From Streptomyces sp. SID3343 (lineage in GTDB: Bacteria; Actinomycetota; Actinomycetes; Streptomycetales; Streptomycetaceae), in the NCBI RefSeq assembly GCF_009865215.1, contig NZ_WWJX01000771.1, positions 1 to 48,103 of the forward strand: a stretch of 48,103 bases of DNA. The letters run 5' to 3'. Position 1 is the first letter of the stretch. Each line of letters starts with the position of its first letter. A program made the translations under genes and the position numbers. Below, piece by piece: positions 1-9,098 of this stretch. Under the pieces are notes generated by a model. The model was not told the origin of the DNA and searched no databases. It was given only the letters and a program-made list of their open reading frames with translations.

Positions 1-219
1 CTGCGCCACTGCCGCCGTGTCGTCGGTCGTCCCGGGCGAACCCATGCCCTGCCACTTGCCCGGATCCCACACCACCAGCACCTCCCCCAAATGCACTGCG
101 CACCCCAGCAGGCTGTCCTCGGCGCCCCCCGCACCCGGCCACCCATCCCAACAGCAGCGCCCCGGTGTCCGGGTCGATCGGCTCGTCACAGGCGTGCACC
201 GAGCGCGCACCCAACGGCC

Positions 220-661
220 GACCCGGATCCGCATCGCCGACCTCCAGGTCGACGCCCCCTTCGTCCCCCTGGAGTTGGACGCCGCAGGCGCCTTGCGCCC
301 GCCCGCGTCCACGGACCGCAACCTCGCCGGCTGGTACGCCGCCGGCGCCACCCGGGCGAGACCGGCACCGCGATCGTCACCGCCCACGTCGACACCCCCA
401 CCGGCCCCGCCGCCCCCTCCACCTCGCCGCGCTCACCCCCGGCCGAAGGTGGCCGTGGACCGCGAAGACGGCCACACCGCGATCTTCACCGTCGACAAAG
501 TCGAGAACCACCCCAAGAACGCGTTTCCCAACGACCGCGTCTACCGCGCCGCACCCCGCCCCGAACCCCGCCGGATCACCTGTGGCGGAACCTACGACCG
601 CCACCGCGGCGGCTACCGGGACGACACCGTCGCCTCCGCCCACCTCACGGCCATCGGATGA
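220..661 (+). pseudogene. class F sortase remnant, frameshifted
   Basis: Fragments of a class F sortase can be read on the plus strand, but in different frames. One frame gives a start like RIRIADLQVDAPFVPLEL and DRNLAGWYAAG (about 224-350). A second frame gives GETGTAIVTAHVDTPTGPA (about 355-410) with the expected catalytic His. The first frame resumes with VAVDREDG and carries the active-site Cys in ITCGGTYD near 577-597, ending at the TGA at 659. The intact family would read these continuously, so at least two frameshifts break the gene. A transpeptidase of this family would be membrane-anchored at the cell surface; this copy should be inactive. No start codon or signal anchor could be assigned, and the 5' end may have decayed too. 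Confidence 0.7.
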
Positions 662-934
662 AACAGCGCCGGTCGGTGGGCCAGGATGCGCAGGGCCGGC
701 GCCGGCGGCGGAATACCACCGCCGCCGCCTGTCGCCGCATGGGGGTCAAGTGGGTCCGGGTGTGCGTTGCGGCCTCGGGGCAGCTGTGCGAGGGCGCGGC
801 TGCCGTCGCCGTGTGCCGGGCCGTTCGGCACTCGGCACGGACCGGTTGGCACCTTCACCCGTGTGGGGAAGCGCCCCTGGCGCTGGAGCGGGGGCCGGCC
901 GAATGCTTCGGTCGACCTGTTCGCCCACTGTATG

Positions 935-1696
935 TCAGGCTTTTTGGCGGGCCGTGTTGTAGAGCTTGGCGGTCAACGCGGCGACCTCGCCCTGGGAGAC
1001 GCCGTTACCGCCGATCGTCATGTCCGCCAAGACGACGACGTTGGCGCCGCCGAGGGTGGAGTAGTCTGCCCAGGCGCAGACCGGGAACCGGAAATCTGCG
1101 ACGCCCTTCGGGGCTGCTTCGCCCTTGTTGAGGGTGACCTGCATGTCTTGGCACTTCATCAGCGCGCCCTCGAAGCCGGCGGGCTCGACGGTCCTGGCAC
1201 TTGCGACTGGCTGTATCTCCATCCCCGGTGGCTTCCCGGTTCCCTTCAGGCCCTTGTTGCCGACGTCGGCCAGGTACTGGTCGAGTGCCTTGGCGGGGTC
1301 GGCGATCTCCCCGTGGAAGCCCTCGAAGGTCAGCCGCGTGCCGCCGATCTTCCCCGGGCTGCCGGGATCGGTGCCGGGCGCGTTGTAGACGCCGGACACC
1401 GCCCGGGCGTTGCTCACTCCGAGGCCTTCGCCCTCCTTCTCGTCGGGCGTGGTGCCCGAACTCGACTTCGTGTAGGCGTCGACCGACTCCGGGACGACGA
1501 GCTTGTAGCCCTTGGTGCCTGCGGCGATGTCACCGCTGCTCGCGGATCCACCACCCGATGCGCCGGGGGTCGCGTCCGCGGTGCTGCCGGCGCCAGATGC
1601 CTTCGTGTCGTCTTTCTCGTCCTCCGACCCGCCGCACGCGGTGGCCACCACGAGGAGGGGAACGAGGGCGGCGGCGAAGCGGATGCGAAAACGCAT
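935..1696 (-). CDS. putative lipoprotein, function unknown
   Basis: 253 residues. The N-terminus is a bacterial lipoprotein signal: Arg-rich start, hydrophobic stretch and the lipobox VATAC with the lipidated Cys at residue 21. A Ser/Gly/Ala/Asp-rich linker (about 22-55) follows, typical of actinobacterial lipoproteins tethered outside the membrane. The remaining roughly 200 residues form a soluble domain with two further Cys that could pair. I do not recognise the family. The ATG at 1696 is preceded by a GAAGGA-type ribosome site. The gene is intact, with no obvious operon partner; the neighbours are a sortase remnant and an IS5-like remnant. Confidence 0.8.
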   Translation of the reverse strand: MRFRIRFAAALVPLLVVATACGGSEDEKDDTKASGAGSTADATPGASGGGSASSGDIAAGTKGYKLVVPESVDAYTKSSSGTTPDEKEGEGLGVSNARAVSGVYNAPGTDPGSPGKIGGTRLTFEGFHGEIADPAKALDQYLADVGNKGLKGTGKPPGMEIQPVASARTVEPAGFEGALMKCQDMQVTLNKGEAAPKGVADFRFPVCAWADYSTLGGANVVVLADMTIGGNGVSQGEVAALTAKLYNTARQKA

Positions 1697-1834
1697 GAGG
1701 AACGAATCCTTCCCGAGAAAATACGTATCCGACCAGCGTTCTTCGGCCGACGTGACGGGCCGTCAGGCTGCCGCAGCACCAGGCCCTGTGTCCGGGGGAC
1801 TTCCCTCACCCGATCAGTGCATGGCCCCGACGAG

Positions 1835-2070
1835 CACGAACGTGCACGCCGGCCCGTCACCGGCAACCGCAACGACTGCAAGGCCTGGGGCTTGTCCGGC
1901 GCCGAATCCGCAGTCGGCACCGCACGCACGATCGGCGACGGCGGCTACCGCGGCACCGGCGTCCTCGTCCCGCCTCGACGCGAGCGCGGCCAGAACGAAC
2001 TGCCCGACTGAAACAACAACACAACACCTCATACCGTCGCGTCCGCGCCCGCCTCGAGCACTGCGCGGGA
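1835..2070 (+). pseudogene. IS5-family (DDE_Tnp_4) transposase fragment
   Basis: A plus-strand frame reads RPVTGNRNDCKAW, then SAVGTARTIGDGGYRGTGV and a basic tail ending in NELPD before a stop near 2009. The adjacent frame continues as KQQHNTSYRRVRARLEH. This matches the central-to-C-terminal part of IS5-like transposases (pattern VPGNRNDCKAW...IADGGYPGTG...HNxSHxxVRARVEH), with the N-terminus missing and one frameshift. It is a dead mobile-element remnant. No terminal repeats were recognised. Confidence 0.7.
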
Positions 2071-2187
2071 TCGACCAGCCGACCGTCGAGCGGGCCCCGT
2101 GTGGCGTCAGCGAAAGCCGGCGCCCGCCCCGAACACGGCCCGCGCAGCGCCGGAAGGTCGTTGTCGGATCCGGGTGGGCGCCCGAGA

Positions 2188-2211
2188 GAACTCTCGCGGG
2201 GGCGAGAGTTC
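2188..2211. repeat. perfect inverted repeat (10-bp stem)
   Basis: GAACTCTCGC at 2188-2197 is the exact reverse complement of GCGAGAGTTC at 2202-2211, separated by GGGG. It lies about 190 bp beyond the stop of the minus-strand acyl carrier protein gene and just past the IS5 remnant. It could be a rho-independent hairpin or a transposon end; no T-run is obvious. Confidence 0.55.
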
Positions 2212-2331
2212 GAGGTTCGTCCGTGTCCGCGGGTGGGAGCAGGTCGGGACTGGGATCGAACGGGACCCGAACCGGATTGTCCGCCACGGACGTCGAGGCC
2301 GTCCGGGACCGCCCGGTCGACCGAACCGAAC

Positions 2332-2374
2332 CACCGGGCACGGTGCCCCGTCTCCGGGGAGCGGGACACCGGTG
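2332..2374 (-). terminator. imperfect hairpin after the ACP gene
   Basis: Nested inverted repeats follow the stop of the acyl carrier protein gene (2403). Outer arms are CACCGG (2332-2337) and CCGGTG (2369-2374); the core is the palindrome CTCCGGGGAG (2352-2361). The position 29-71 bp beyond the stop suits a terminator. There is no clear T-tract, which is common in high-GC actinobacteria. Confidence 0.4.
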
Positions 2375-2402
2375 CGCGCGGCCGGCGAGGCCTGAAGAGG
2401 CG

Positions 2403-2639
2403 CTACCTCCGGGAGGCGGTGACGTAGTCGATCGCGTCCTGAACAGTGGTGATCTTCTCGGCCTCGGCAGCGGGGATCTCGAGGTCGAACTCCTCCTCCA
2501 GGTCGATGACGAGTTGGTGCCCGTCGTTTTCGTCCGCGCCGAGATCGGCGAAGAAGTCCGAAGAAGCCCTCACTTGTTCTTCGCCGAGGCCGAGTTGTTT
2601 CCTCACAACCGTCTTCACGCGCTCTTCGATGGTGGCCAC
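2403..2639 (-). CDS. acyl carrier protein-like, lacks the prosthetic-group serine
   Basis: 78 residues, the same length as E. coli AcpP, and very similar in the start (IEERVKTVV), the centre ([10 protein letters not shown]) and the end ([14 protein letters not shown]). Family members carry phosphopantetheine on the Ser of the GADSL motif. Here the motif reads GADEND, with Glu at residue 37 in place of Ser, and the following helix II is altered ([12 protein letters not shown]). The protein therefore should not be convertible to holo-ACP. The start is GTG at 2639 with an AGGGAG ribosome site six bases upstream. It resembles proteobacterial-type ACPs more than typical Streptomyces fatty-acid ACPs, which hints at transfer. 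It stands alone; no ketosynthase or acyltransferase gene is near. It may be a regulatory or structural pseudo-ACP, or a decaying copy. Confidence 0.85.
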   Translation of the reverse strand: MATIEERVKTVVRKQLGLGEEQVRASSDFFADLGADENDGHQLVIDLEEEFDLEIPAAEAEKITTVQDAIDYVTASRR

Positions 2640-2814
2640 GAAGTCTCCCTTTCACCGACCGGAACTGTGCGCATCGAGAATGTCACACATAGCGAGTGGC
2701 GCGTGGTGAGGTGGGCTTTGATCCGGGGGACCGCCGATCGCTTTTGCTTCGGTCGGCGCCAAGGAGGTGCCGGGGATCCGGTGCCCTGGGTCCGCCTGGG
2801 TCGTTGATTTGAGC

Positions 2815-3225
2815 ATGAAGAAGCTCATTGCCACGCTGGTGACCGTCGTACTGAGCGCGGGCCCGGCCGGCACCGTGCACGGCGCTGAGGCAGAACCCAC
2901 CGCGCCGGGCGCGACTCCGGCAATCACCGACCTGACGCTGACCTTGGAGCACCCGGAATCGACTACCACCGACAAGCGTGAGGTCACTCTCTCGTGCGAC
3001 CCCCCGGGTGGTGGCCATCCCACGCCGGCGAAAGCATGCCAGGAACTGAGCGCCCGAAAGGGCCAGTTCACGCAGGAGGCGCCCGGCAGGGTGTGCACCA
3101 TGGAGTACGCCCCGGTGATCGCGGAGGCCAAGGGCAGGTGGAAGGGCAAGGCAACCAGCTTCAAGCGGGAGTACGACAACAACTGCAAGCTGCACGCGCA
3201 TACCGGCGCGATCTTCGAATTCTGA
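2815..3225 (+). CDS. subtilisin-inhibitor-like secreted protease inhibitor
   Basis: 136 residues. Signal peptide about 1-24 (MKKLIATLV... ending VHGAEA). The mature part matches the Streptomyces subtilisin inhibitor family (I16): VTLSCDPPGGGHPTPAKAC, then CTMEYAPV, a GRWKGKATSFKREY strand and a terminal AIFEF. Four Cys (61, 75, 94, 124) match the two family disulfides. By alignment with the CPMVYDPV reactive loop of SSI, the P1 residue is Met96 and P1' is Glu97, so subtilisin- or chymotrypsin-like targets are expected. The protein would act outside the cell as a dimer, as is known for the family. ATG at 2815 was chosen because it begins the signal peptide; the ribosome site is weak. Confidence 0.88.
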   Translation: MKKLIATLVTVVLSAGPAGTVHGAEAEPTAPGATPAITDLTLTLEHPESTTTDKREVTLSCDPPGGGHPTPAKACQELSARKGQFTQEAPGRVCTMEYAPVIAEAKGRWKGKATSFKREYDNNCKLHAHTGAIFEF

Positions 3226-3943
3226 CCTCCTGATGGAGACAGCAGGACAGGCCTGCTTGTGGCGAGCCCGGTCCGGGTCGTTGAGCCGCTGGGCGACGAG
3301 GCGTTCGCGGAGTTCGATCCGCTCCGGGGTGGGGACTGATCGGAGCGCCGGATGCGGGCGCGTACGGGCCGCAGCGGGATGTCCTCGCTACCGGCACGGC
3401 GTCGTCGTTCGGCTGTTCGGCTTCGGCGAGTGCCCGGTACACCGAGGCGACCGAGGTGTGCTGGTCCTTGTTCCTACCGGGCTTGATGGAGCGCCGGGGT
3501 CCAGGTTGTCCCGCTGTTCGTGACCCAATCGGTGGTGTGGCGTCGAACGGCCATGCCGAATCGACGCCTGCGCCATTTCCTGTGTGCCACCGGGTTCGGC
3601 GAGAGCGGGGGCGGCCACGCGAGATCGACGTGGCGGCTCACGGTTGTGGCGGGCCGGGTGTTCGCGGCCGGGATCCAGGCCGGGCCCGCCGCCGCTGGTC
3701 CGCCCGCTGGAAGAGCAGGCGGCTCACGGATGGAGATGTTCTCCCCGCGGATTGAATTGCGACGCCCCGGCCCTCCCCGAATCGCCGGCCCGTCGTGTCG
3801 AGGTTTTCGGGGAGGTTTCGGAAGGCCGGCAACGCGGTCGGGGCAGCGGAAAGCCGCCCGTTCATCAGCCGTGGCACGACCCCGAGCACGGACCGCGTGA
3901 GGAACGAGGGGTCAGACGATGCGGGATCCGGCAGGATGCCGTC
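3226..3943. other. 718-bp stretch without a recognisable gene
   Basis: No intact gene was recognised. A minus-strand frame about 3235-3360 reads PHPALRSVPTPERIELRERL and then VAQRLNDPDRARHKQACPAV, and has coding-like composition, but no start or family is evident and nearby frames are interrupted. It may be the tail of a decayed gene. Confidence 0.4.
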
Positions 3944-5203
3944 ATGACGAATCTGGCGCCTGGTGCGAACATGTCGATACCCGAGACGCCCCTAGACATC
4001 GTGTTGACCTGGCCAGTCGTCGCCGCAGGTCCCACGGTGGAGGTATGTGCACTGTTCCTGGGCGCGGACGGACGGGTGCGCGGCGACGAGGACTTCGTCT
4101 TCTACAACAATCCGTCCGGCGCGGGAGAGGCGGTCGTCCACGGGGGCTCCACGTCCGGCGTGGCCGCGCTGCGGATCGTTCCCGCCGCGTTGCCCTCGAC
4201 AGTCGAGCGCGTGGTCGTCGTCGCCTCGCTGGACGACTCGACGTTCGATGCGGTGCCCGGGCTGCAGGCGCGGGTCGACGGAGGGGCGGGATTGATCGCG
4301 ACGATCCCGACGGGTGATTGCGACGCGACGGCCGCGTCGGTACTCGCGGAGGTGTATCGCCGCGGCGACGTCTGGAAACTGCGCGCGGTCGGGCAGGGGT
4401 ACGCGTCCGGTCTGGCCGGCCTCGCGACCGACTACGGCGTCGACATCGGCGCCGATCCCGCGCCAGGCGCGGACGTATCGATCGACGATCTCGCGGCCCT
4501 GCCGCCGGAGATGCGCGAACGCATCTCACTGCGCAAGGAGCGCGTCACGGTGTGCCTGGAAGAGAAGGGCATGGCCGGGTTGCGCGCCGAGGTCGTCCTG
4601 GTACTGGACAAGTCCGGCTCGATGCACGACACGTACCAGAACGGCACGGTGGCCCGGGTGGTCGAGCGGTTGGCTCCGATCGCGGCCCGGATGTGCACGG
4701 ACGGGGTTCTGGACGCGTGGCTGTTCGCCGACGTGCCGTGGCGGCTGCCCTCGGTGCGGATCCCGGACCTTCCCGCGTGGCTCGCCCAAGTCCGCGACTG
4801 GGACGCGCTCGCCGAAATCAGCGCCGACATCGGCGTCCAGAACAACGAACCCGCCGTGATCCAGGCGTTGTTGACGCACTACGTGCCGAGCCCGGACGGA
4901 CCGCCACTACTCGTCCTGTTCTTCTCCGACGGCGGCATCATCTTCAACCACGGCATCGAGAAGCTGATTCGCGACGCGGCAGACCGACCGGTCTTTTGGC
5001 AGTTCGTCGGCATCGGCGGTCAAGCCTCATTCGGCGCGCTCGCCCGGCTCGACGATCTCACCGGCCGAATCGTGGACAACACCGACTTCTTCGAAATCTC
5101 GGATGTGGACACCTTGACCGACGACGAGCTCTACGACCGGCTGCTCGACGAGTTCCCGACCTGGCTGGCCGTCGCGCGAGACAAGGGTGTTCTGCGCGGC
5201 TGA
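3944..5203 (+). CDS. TerD-domain / von Willebrand A-domain protein
   Basis: 419 residues. The first about 190 match a TerD domain: start MTNLAPGANMSIPETPLDI, the FVFYNNPSG signature, then VVVVASLDDS and a GAD-rich Ca-binding region. Residues about 210-415 form a vWA domain with the metal-ion-dependent adhesion motif DKSGS (in VLVLDKSGSM) and the strand LLVLFFSDGG. This two-domain layout is common in actinobacterial tellurite-resistance or stress proteins (TerD/TerY type), which are thought to act in cytosolic Ca-dependent stress assemblies. ATG at 3944 fits the usual family start and has an AGGA site seven bases upstream; longer upstream reading is not conserved-looking. The rest of a ter operon is not present. 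Confidence 0.9.
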   Translation: MTNLAPGANMSIPETPLDIVLTWPVVAAGPTVEVCALFLGADGRVRGDEDFVFYNNPSGAGEAVVHGGSTSGVAALRIVPAALPSTVERVVVVASLDDSTFDAVPGLQARVDGGAGLIATIPTGDCDATAASVLAEVYRRGDVWKLRAVGQGYASGLAGLATDYGVDIGADPAPGADVSIDDLAALPPEMRERISLRKERVTVCLEEKGMAGLRAEVVLVLDKSGSMHDTYQNGTVARVVERLAPIAARMCTDGVLDAWLFADVPWRLPSVRIPDLPAWLAQVRDWDALAEISADIGVQNNEPAVIQALLTHYVPSPDGPPLLVLFFSDGGIIFNHGIEKLIRDAADRPVFWQFVGIGGQASFGALARLDDLTGRIVDNTDFFEISDVDTLTDDELYDRLLDEFPTWLAVARDKGVLRG

Positions 5204-6260
5204 ACCATGAACCACGGGGCGCGGCGGAGTTGTGCGAGTCGTCGACATCGGCGAGTGACGCAACCGATTGCCGGACGAAGACGTGAAGGGGCACTCGATC
5301 GGAAACGGCGTAGCGAAGCGGGTCAGACGCCGGTGCAGCCGCAGATGTGATTCCGAAGGTGGTGGTTGGCGTGTGGGCGGTGGCGTGAGCTGGGGCCGCG
5401 ATATACCGTCCCAGGCCCGGGAACGACCACCTCCCGCACCGCCACCGCGCCGCCGCCGACCCACGTCATCACCGGCCCCACGCCACCCGCCCCGACCCCG
5501 CCCACCTCACCACCCGACCTCGCCCACCCAAGTGCCCGTCCGCCTACGTCGACCCCCGTCACCGGTCCAACGAGGCGGCTCCCCTCAGGCCACTGAGCCG
5601 AACGGGTTCATCCCGCCCACGCGGATCAGTGGAGCGTCACGCCGTCCCTGACCGGCGAGCCGCGGACACCGGACCGCCACCGTTTCGTCCGTGCGACGAG
5701 TTCGGGCACGGACAAGAGCTGTCTCTCGCATCCGCTCCGGGAGCGCCGGGGCTGTTTCGGTCCTGCGACAGGAGCAACGCCTCGACACCGTCCGCAGGGA
5801 CGAACACCGACGGCGCCCGATACCGCGGGGGAATGTCGTGGCCGGCGTGCGGCCGTCTCTGCGACATCGCGCCCGTGGGCGGCACCCGCCGGTGAGTCGT
5901 GCGGCGCTTCCGCTCTAAGCCGGGAAACGGTCGGCACCGAGGTTCGCCGGTCCGCGTGGCGACGCCCGCGCATGGGCAGACCCGGCACGAACTGTGATGG
6001 GACGGCCGACCCTTCGAACACCGCACCGTCCGCGGACTCGACGATCTGATACGACCTCCGGGACGAGTTGGCCGTCGACGCACCCCTGCTCGAGTTCCTG
6101 AGCCCCGTGATCGAATTGCCGACCGGAGCCGTCGGAAGCTCGCCCAGGTCGACGAACGCATCCCTCGGCCCAGCACCGTCAACCTCGGCATTCCATTCCT
6201 GCCAAGCACCACGGCGGACGACCCGAGAACGTCGACTTCGTGGTTCGGCAGACGTGGCGA
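5204..6260. other. about 1.06 kb without a recognisable gene
   Basis: Long open frames exist on both strands but their composition is Arg/Pro/Ser-rich and none gives a recognisable protein. A short plus-strand stretch near 6125-6165 reads RRKLAQVDERI, reminiscent of the C-terminal helix of MerR regulators, but this is too short to assign. Confidence 0.4.
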
Positions 6261-6289
6261 CGCCCGGCCTCGTGGAACGAGGCCGGGCG
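6261..6289 (-). terminator. strong hairpin downstream of the exported Tyr/Gly-tail protein
   Basis: CGCCCGGCCTCG (6261-6272) and CGAGGCCGGGCG (6278-6289) form a perfect 12-bp stem with a TGGAA loop. It begins 54 bp beyond the stop of the minus-strand gene ending at 6343. No T-run follows, as is usual for high-GC factor-independent terminators. Confidence 0.7.
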
Positions 6290-6342
6290 CGCCGGTGGGA
6301 CTTTCCTTGGTCACGCGGATGCCGCTACTGCGGGGCTGTGAC

Positions 6343-6657
6343 CTACAGGAACGATCCTGTCAGACCGTAGTTTCCGCTCTTGCCGTAAGAGTTGCCGTAG
6401 GTTCCGTAGTTCCCGTAGGAGAACGCCTTCAGGAGCTTGGCGATGTCGTACGTGTCGTCCTGCTTGTCCTGGCGCTTGTCGTGCCCGTTCTCGCGGCCTT
6501 TGTCGTGCTGCGAGTGCTTGTGGCAGTCCGCGGAGGAGCGCTTGTCGCGGTCGGACGACTTGTGTTCCGTGCCGGCTTGGGCGACGCCGCCCAACGGGAC
6601 GATAACAGCGGCGGAAAGGAAGGCCACGGCGGCGCTTCGGGCGAAAATCTTCTTCAC
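6343..6657 (-). CDS. small exported protein with Tyr/Gly-rich tail
   Basis: 104 residues with GTG start at 6657 and a GGAG ribosome site. The signal peptide runs to about residue 28 (KKIFARSAA..., ending GVAQA). The mature middle (about 29-68) is hydrophilic and rich in Lys, Asp, His and Arg, with a single Cys. The C-terminus (about 80-104) is a Tyr/Gly/Asn/Ser repeat, for example YGNYGTYGNSYGKSGNYG. The family is not recognised. Such tails in other proteins can promote self-association or surface binding, so a cell-wall or extracellular structural role is possible but only inferred. A strong hairpin follows the gene. Confidence 0.75.
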   Translation of the reverse strand: MKKIFARSAAVAFLSAAVIVPLGGVAQAGTEHKSSDRDKRSSADCHKHSQHDKGRENGHDKRQDKQDDTYDIAKLLKAFSYGNYGTYGNSYGKSGNYGLTGSFL

Positions 6658-7045
6658 GGTCTGATTCTCCAAAATAGGAGGAGTGCGGACATAAGAGACG
6701 CTAGGGGTGTGTTGGCGCCCTGTCGCGCCGGACTGCTCCCACGGTGTGTTTTGCGATAGGGGATGGAAGCCGGCAAAGCGGGCGGGACCGATCCACCCGC
6801 GTTCGGAACGTGTCGAGGCAAAGGCCTCCGCGAAAGCGGCCAAGGATCGGCAATTGCCCTTGGCGGCGGTCCTTCGATCCCGGGAACGCCGGCGCCCGTG
6901 AAAGCCACGCGCAGTAAAGGCCGCCGGCCGCGTACGGCAGCCGGTTGCATCCGACCGGGCGCACCGGTGACGACGTCCCGGACGCGGCCCCGCGCATCTT
7001 CGGGCAGTTCGACAAGGGCAAGTCCCCGCTTACGGCGTCGGCACC
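6658..7045. other. 388-bp intergenic stretch, nothing recognised
   Basis: Contains the promoter side of the small exported-protein gene (minus strand). No recognisable coding sequence or repeat was seen. Confidence 0.4.
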
Positions 7046-7474
7046 ATGACGTCCGCGCGGGCAAGATCGCCCACCGCCGGCCCGAGCGACCCGATCGGCG
7101 CCGAAGTTCCCTGCGACCAGGTCCGGGACCCCCAGGCGGGACCCGTCGCCGAGTGTGATCACCGGGCGGGTGTGGTCCTGCAGGATCGGCAGCACGCGGA
7201 GGTCTCCGACCGGCTGCGCGCCTTGTCGAGATTCTCGTTCACCGCCTCGGAGATCCGGCAGGCGCGCGCCGGCGCGCCGCGAGGCTGGGAGCGGACGGCC
7301 CTCGACAAACTGCCGCGCGCCGGCCTCGGCGTCCGGGACGCCCGGGAACTGGCCACCACGGGCGTCAGCGCCCTGGAAGGCGCCGAAGTCACGGCCCAGG
7401 TCAACCGCAGCGAGGAACCCCTGCACGCGGCGGGCCGGCAACCGGCCCGACTGGTGCGCTCTTACGGAAGCTGA
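7046..7474 (+). CDS. possible hypothetical protein or fragment
   Basis: 142-residue open frame. Its second half (from about residue 60, DRLRALSRFSFTASEIRQAR onward) has coding-like composition and strong G/C third-position bias: WERTALDKLPRAGLGVRDAR and ARELATTGVSALEGAEVTAQ. The first half looks less convincing. No family is recognised, no clear ribosome site is present and the surroundings are eroded, so it may be the 3' end of a lost gene. Confidence 0.3.
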   Translation: MTSARARSPTAGPSDPIGAEVPCDQVRDPQAGPVAECDHRAGVVLQDRQHAEVSDRLRALSRFSFTASEIRQARAGAPRGWERTALDKLPRAGLGVRDARELATTGVSALEGAEVTAQVNRSEEPLHAAGRQPARLVRSYGS

Positions 7475-7605
7475 CGCCCGACGAAGGCAAGGCGACTCCC
7501 GGAGACACCTCACCGCCTACTGCCCCGGGGCAGCCCCAGCCGTTTTCCCGGTACCGGCGGCGTAGCGTGGAGAGCGATTCCCGGAGGGGAGGTGGACCGT
7601 GAGCC

Positions 7606-8220
7606 GTGCGTGGATGGGTTCGCCGACCTGTGGCCGTGGTGGCGGCCGCGCCGGCCCCCGCGTTCCTTCCCGGCGTCGGCGCCGGTGCCGTCGAGCACAT
7701 GGCCGCGTCGGACGCGCGTCTGGCGGCCGTCACGGCGGTCGGCACGCACAACACCCACGACCAGCCCGCGTACCCCTACCTGACGCGGGCGGTGGACGCC
7801 GGGGGCTCGCTGATCGAACTCGACACCTGGTCGCATCCCGCGGCGGGCGCGTGGACGGTCAGCCACCGGCGGATGGCCGGCAACGACGACAACTGCGTCG
7901 CCGCCCGAACCACCGCCGACCTGCGCACCGGCGCCGACGACCGCGACCTCGGCACCTGTCTGGACGGCCTGCGGATCTGGCTCGACGCCCACCCCGGCCA
8001 CGAACCGATCGTGGTCAAGATCGAGCTGAAGAACGGCTTCGCCCAAGCCGTCCACCGCGGCCCCGCCGCCCTGGACACGGTCATCGCCCGGCGCCTGGGC
8101 GACCACGTGTACCGGCCGCCCGCCGACCTCCTGCGCAAACCCGACCAAGGCTCCTACCCGACCCTGGACGCCGCCGTGCAGGCCGACAACTGGCCGACCC
8201 GGGCCGAACCTGGACACTGA
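7606..8220 (+). pseudogene. PI-PLC-like phosphodiesterase, C-terminally truncated
   Basis: 204 residues from a GTG. An exported N-terminus (about 1-30) is followed by the start of a Ca-dependent phosphatidylinositol-specific phospholipase C-like domain: VGTHNTHDQPAYPYLTRAVD with a catalytic-type His, LIELDTW with acidic metal ligands, WTVSHRRMAGND with the second His, and the LDAHPGHEPIVVKIELK strand. The reading ends abruptly after PTLDAAVQADNWPTRA where family members continue for another hundred or more residues. A frameshift or deletion near 8205 therefore removed the C-terminal half of the barrel. Likely non-functional. Confidence 0.72.
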
Positions 8221-8319
8221 ACGCCTGCGCTTCCTCTAGCGCAGTTACCGGCAACTCCTGGTCGACATGCGTCCCGCGACTCGCCGGGGGACGCATGTGT
8301 TCACGCGAACCGTAGGGAA

Positions 8320-8989
8320 TCACTGATTTCCTTGCATCCGGCGAGCCACGTGTGGAGCCACTCGGCGACGGTCAGATGGCAGGTCAGCGCCTGGCCGGTG
8401 CTGTATCGACGTCGGGTCTCGTAGGCAGGCAGGGGAACTTACCCTTGGCGCAGGCTTCGAGCGTGTCGCGAGGCGGTAGGCACGCAGTTCGAGAGCGTCG
8501 TCGAACGCCAACTGCTCGTACTGGCCGGCGGCGCGCTGAAGGGTTTCTCGGCGGTCACCGTCCGGTGTGGTGCTTGCCTTGCGTCGTCGTTCCTGGGCGA
8601 GGCGGGTTGCGAAGTCGGCGCGACACGCGTTGACATTCCATGGTGCGGCAACAACTCGGGGCTGCCCGTCACTCGAGCCGCTACGGGCGGTCGTGCAGGT
8701 CGGCGCCGGGCGTGACGTCGACGCAGCCGAGGGCGCGTACGCAGGAATGGAGGCGCATCGTGTTTTGGAGGCGGCGTTCGAGGTCGGGGTCCTACCAGGG
8801 ATGTGGGTCGGCCAAAGGGACGCGTCGGTGGTTGGTGAGGATGTGGGCCGGGGTGTCGCCGTCGGCCCCGGCCGCGCCGGTCCAGGCCCAGCGCAGACAG
8901 GCACCGAGCCTGTAGGGCTCGGCGGCCGCGGTGAGTTCGATGTCGGCGTCTCGTTCGCATCGCGCTGCCCCGACCACCCGGGCCGACAC
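8320..8989 (-). pseudogene. eroded coding region, family not recognised
   Basis: Minus-strand pieces with coding-like composition lie in different frames. 8792-8989 encodes RCERDADIELTAAAEPYRLG, then ACLRWAWTGAAG and PAHILTNHRRVPLADPHPW. About 8690-8790 continues in another frame as DPDLERRLQNTMRLHSCVR and ends at a stop. 8440-8640 encodes NVNACRADFATRLAQERRR and a later AFDDALELRAYRLATR. These look like one or two Streptomyces-type hypothetical genes broken by frameshifts. No function can be proposed. The flanks 8221-8319 and 8990-9098 hold nothing recognised. Confidence 0.4.
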
Positions 8990-9098
8990 TGCCCCTGGCC
9001 TGATCCCGAATTCGAACCTCTCCCGGACATCCGCATGTCGTCATCCGGCTTGGTGGCGGTCTTCGCCCGGGCGGGTGAGCGTCGGAGGGTGGCGTGGA

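Noticed and set aside
1814-2655. Overlapping minus-strand reading frames of 170-180 codons between the lipoprotein and ACP genes
   Set aside because: They are Arg/Pro/Thr-rich shadows of the GC-rich DNA. The only recognisable coding matter there is the IS5-like fragment on the plus strand and the ACP gene.
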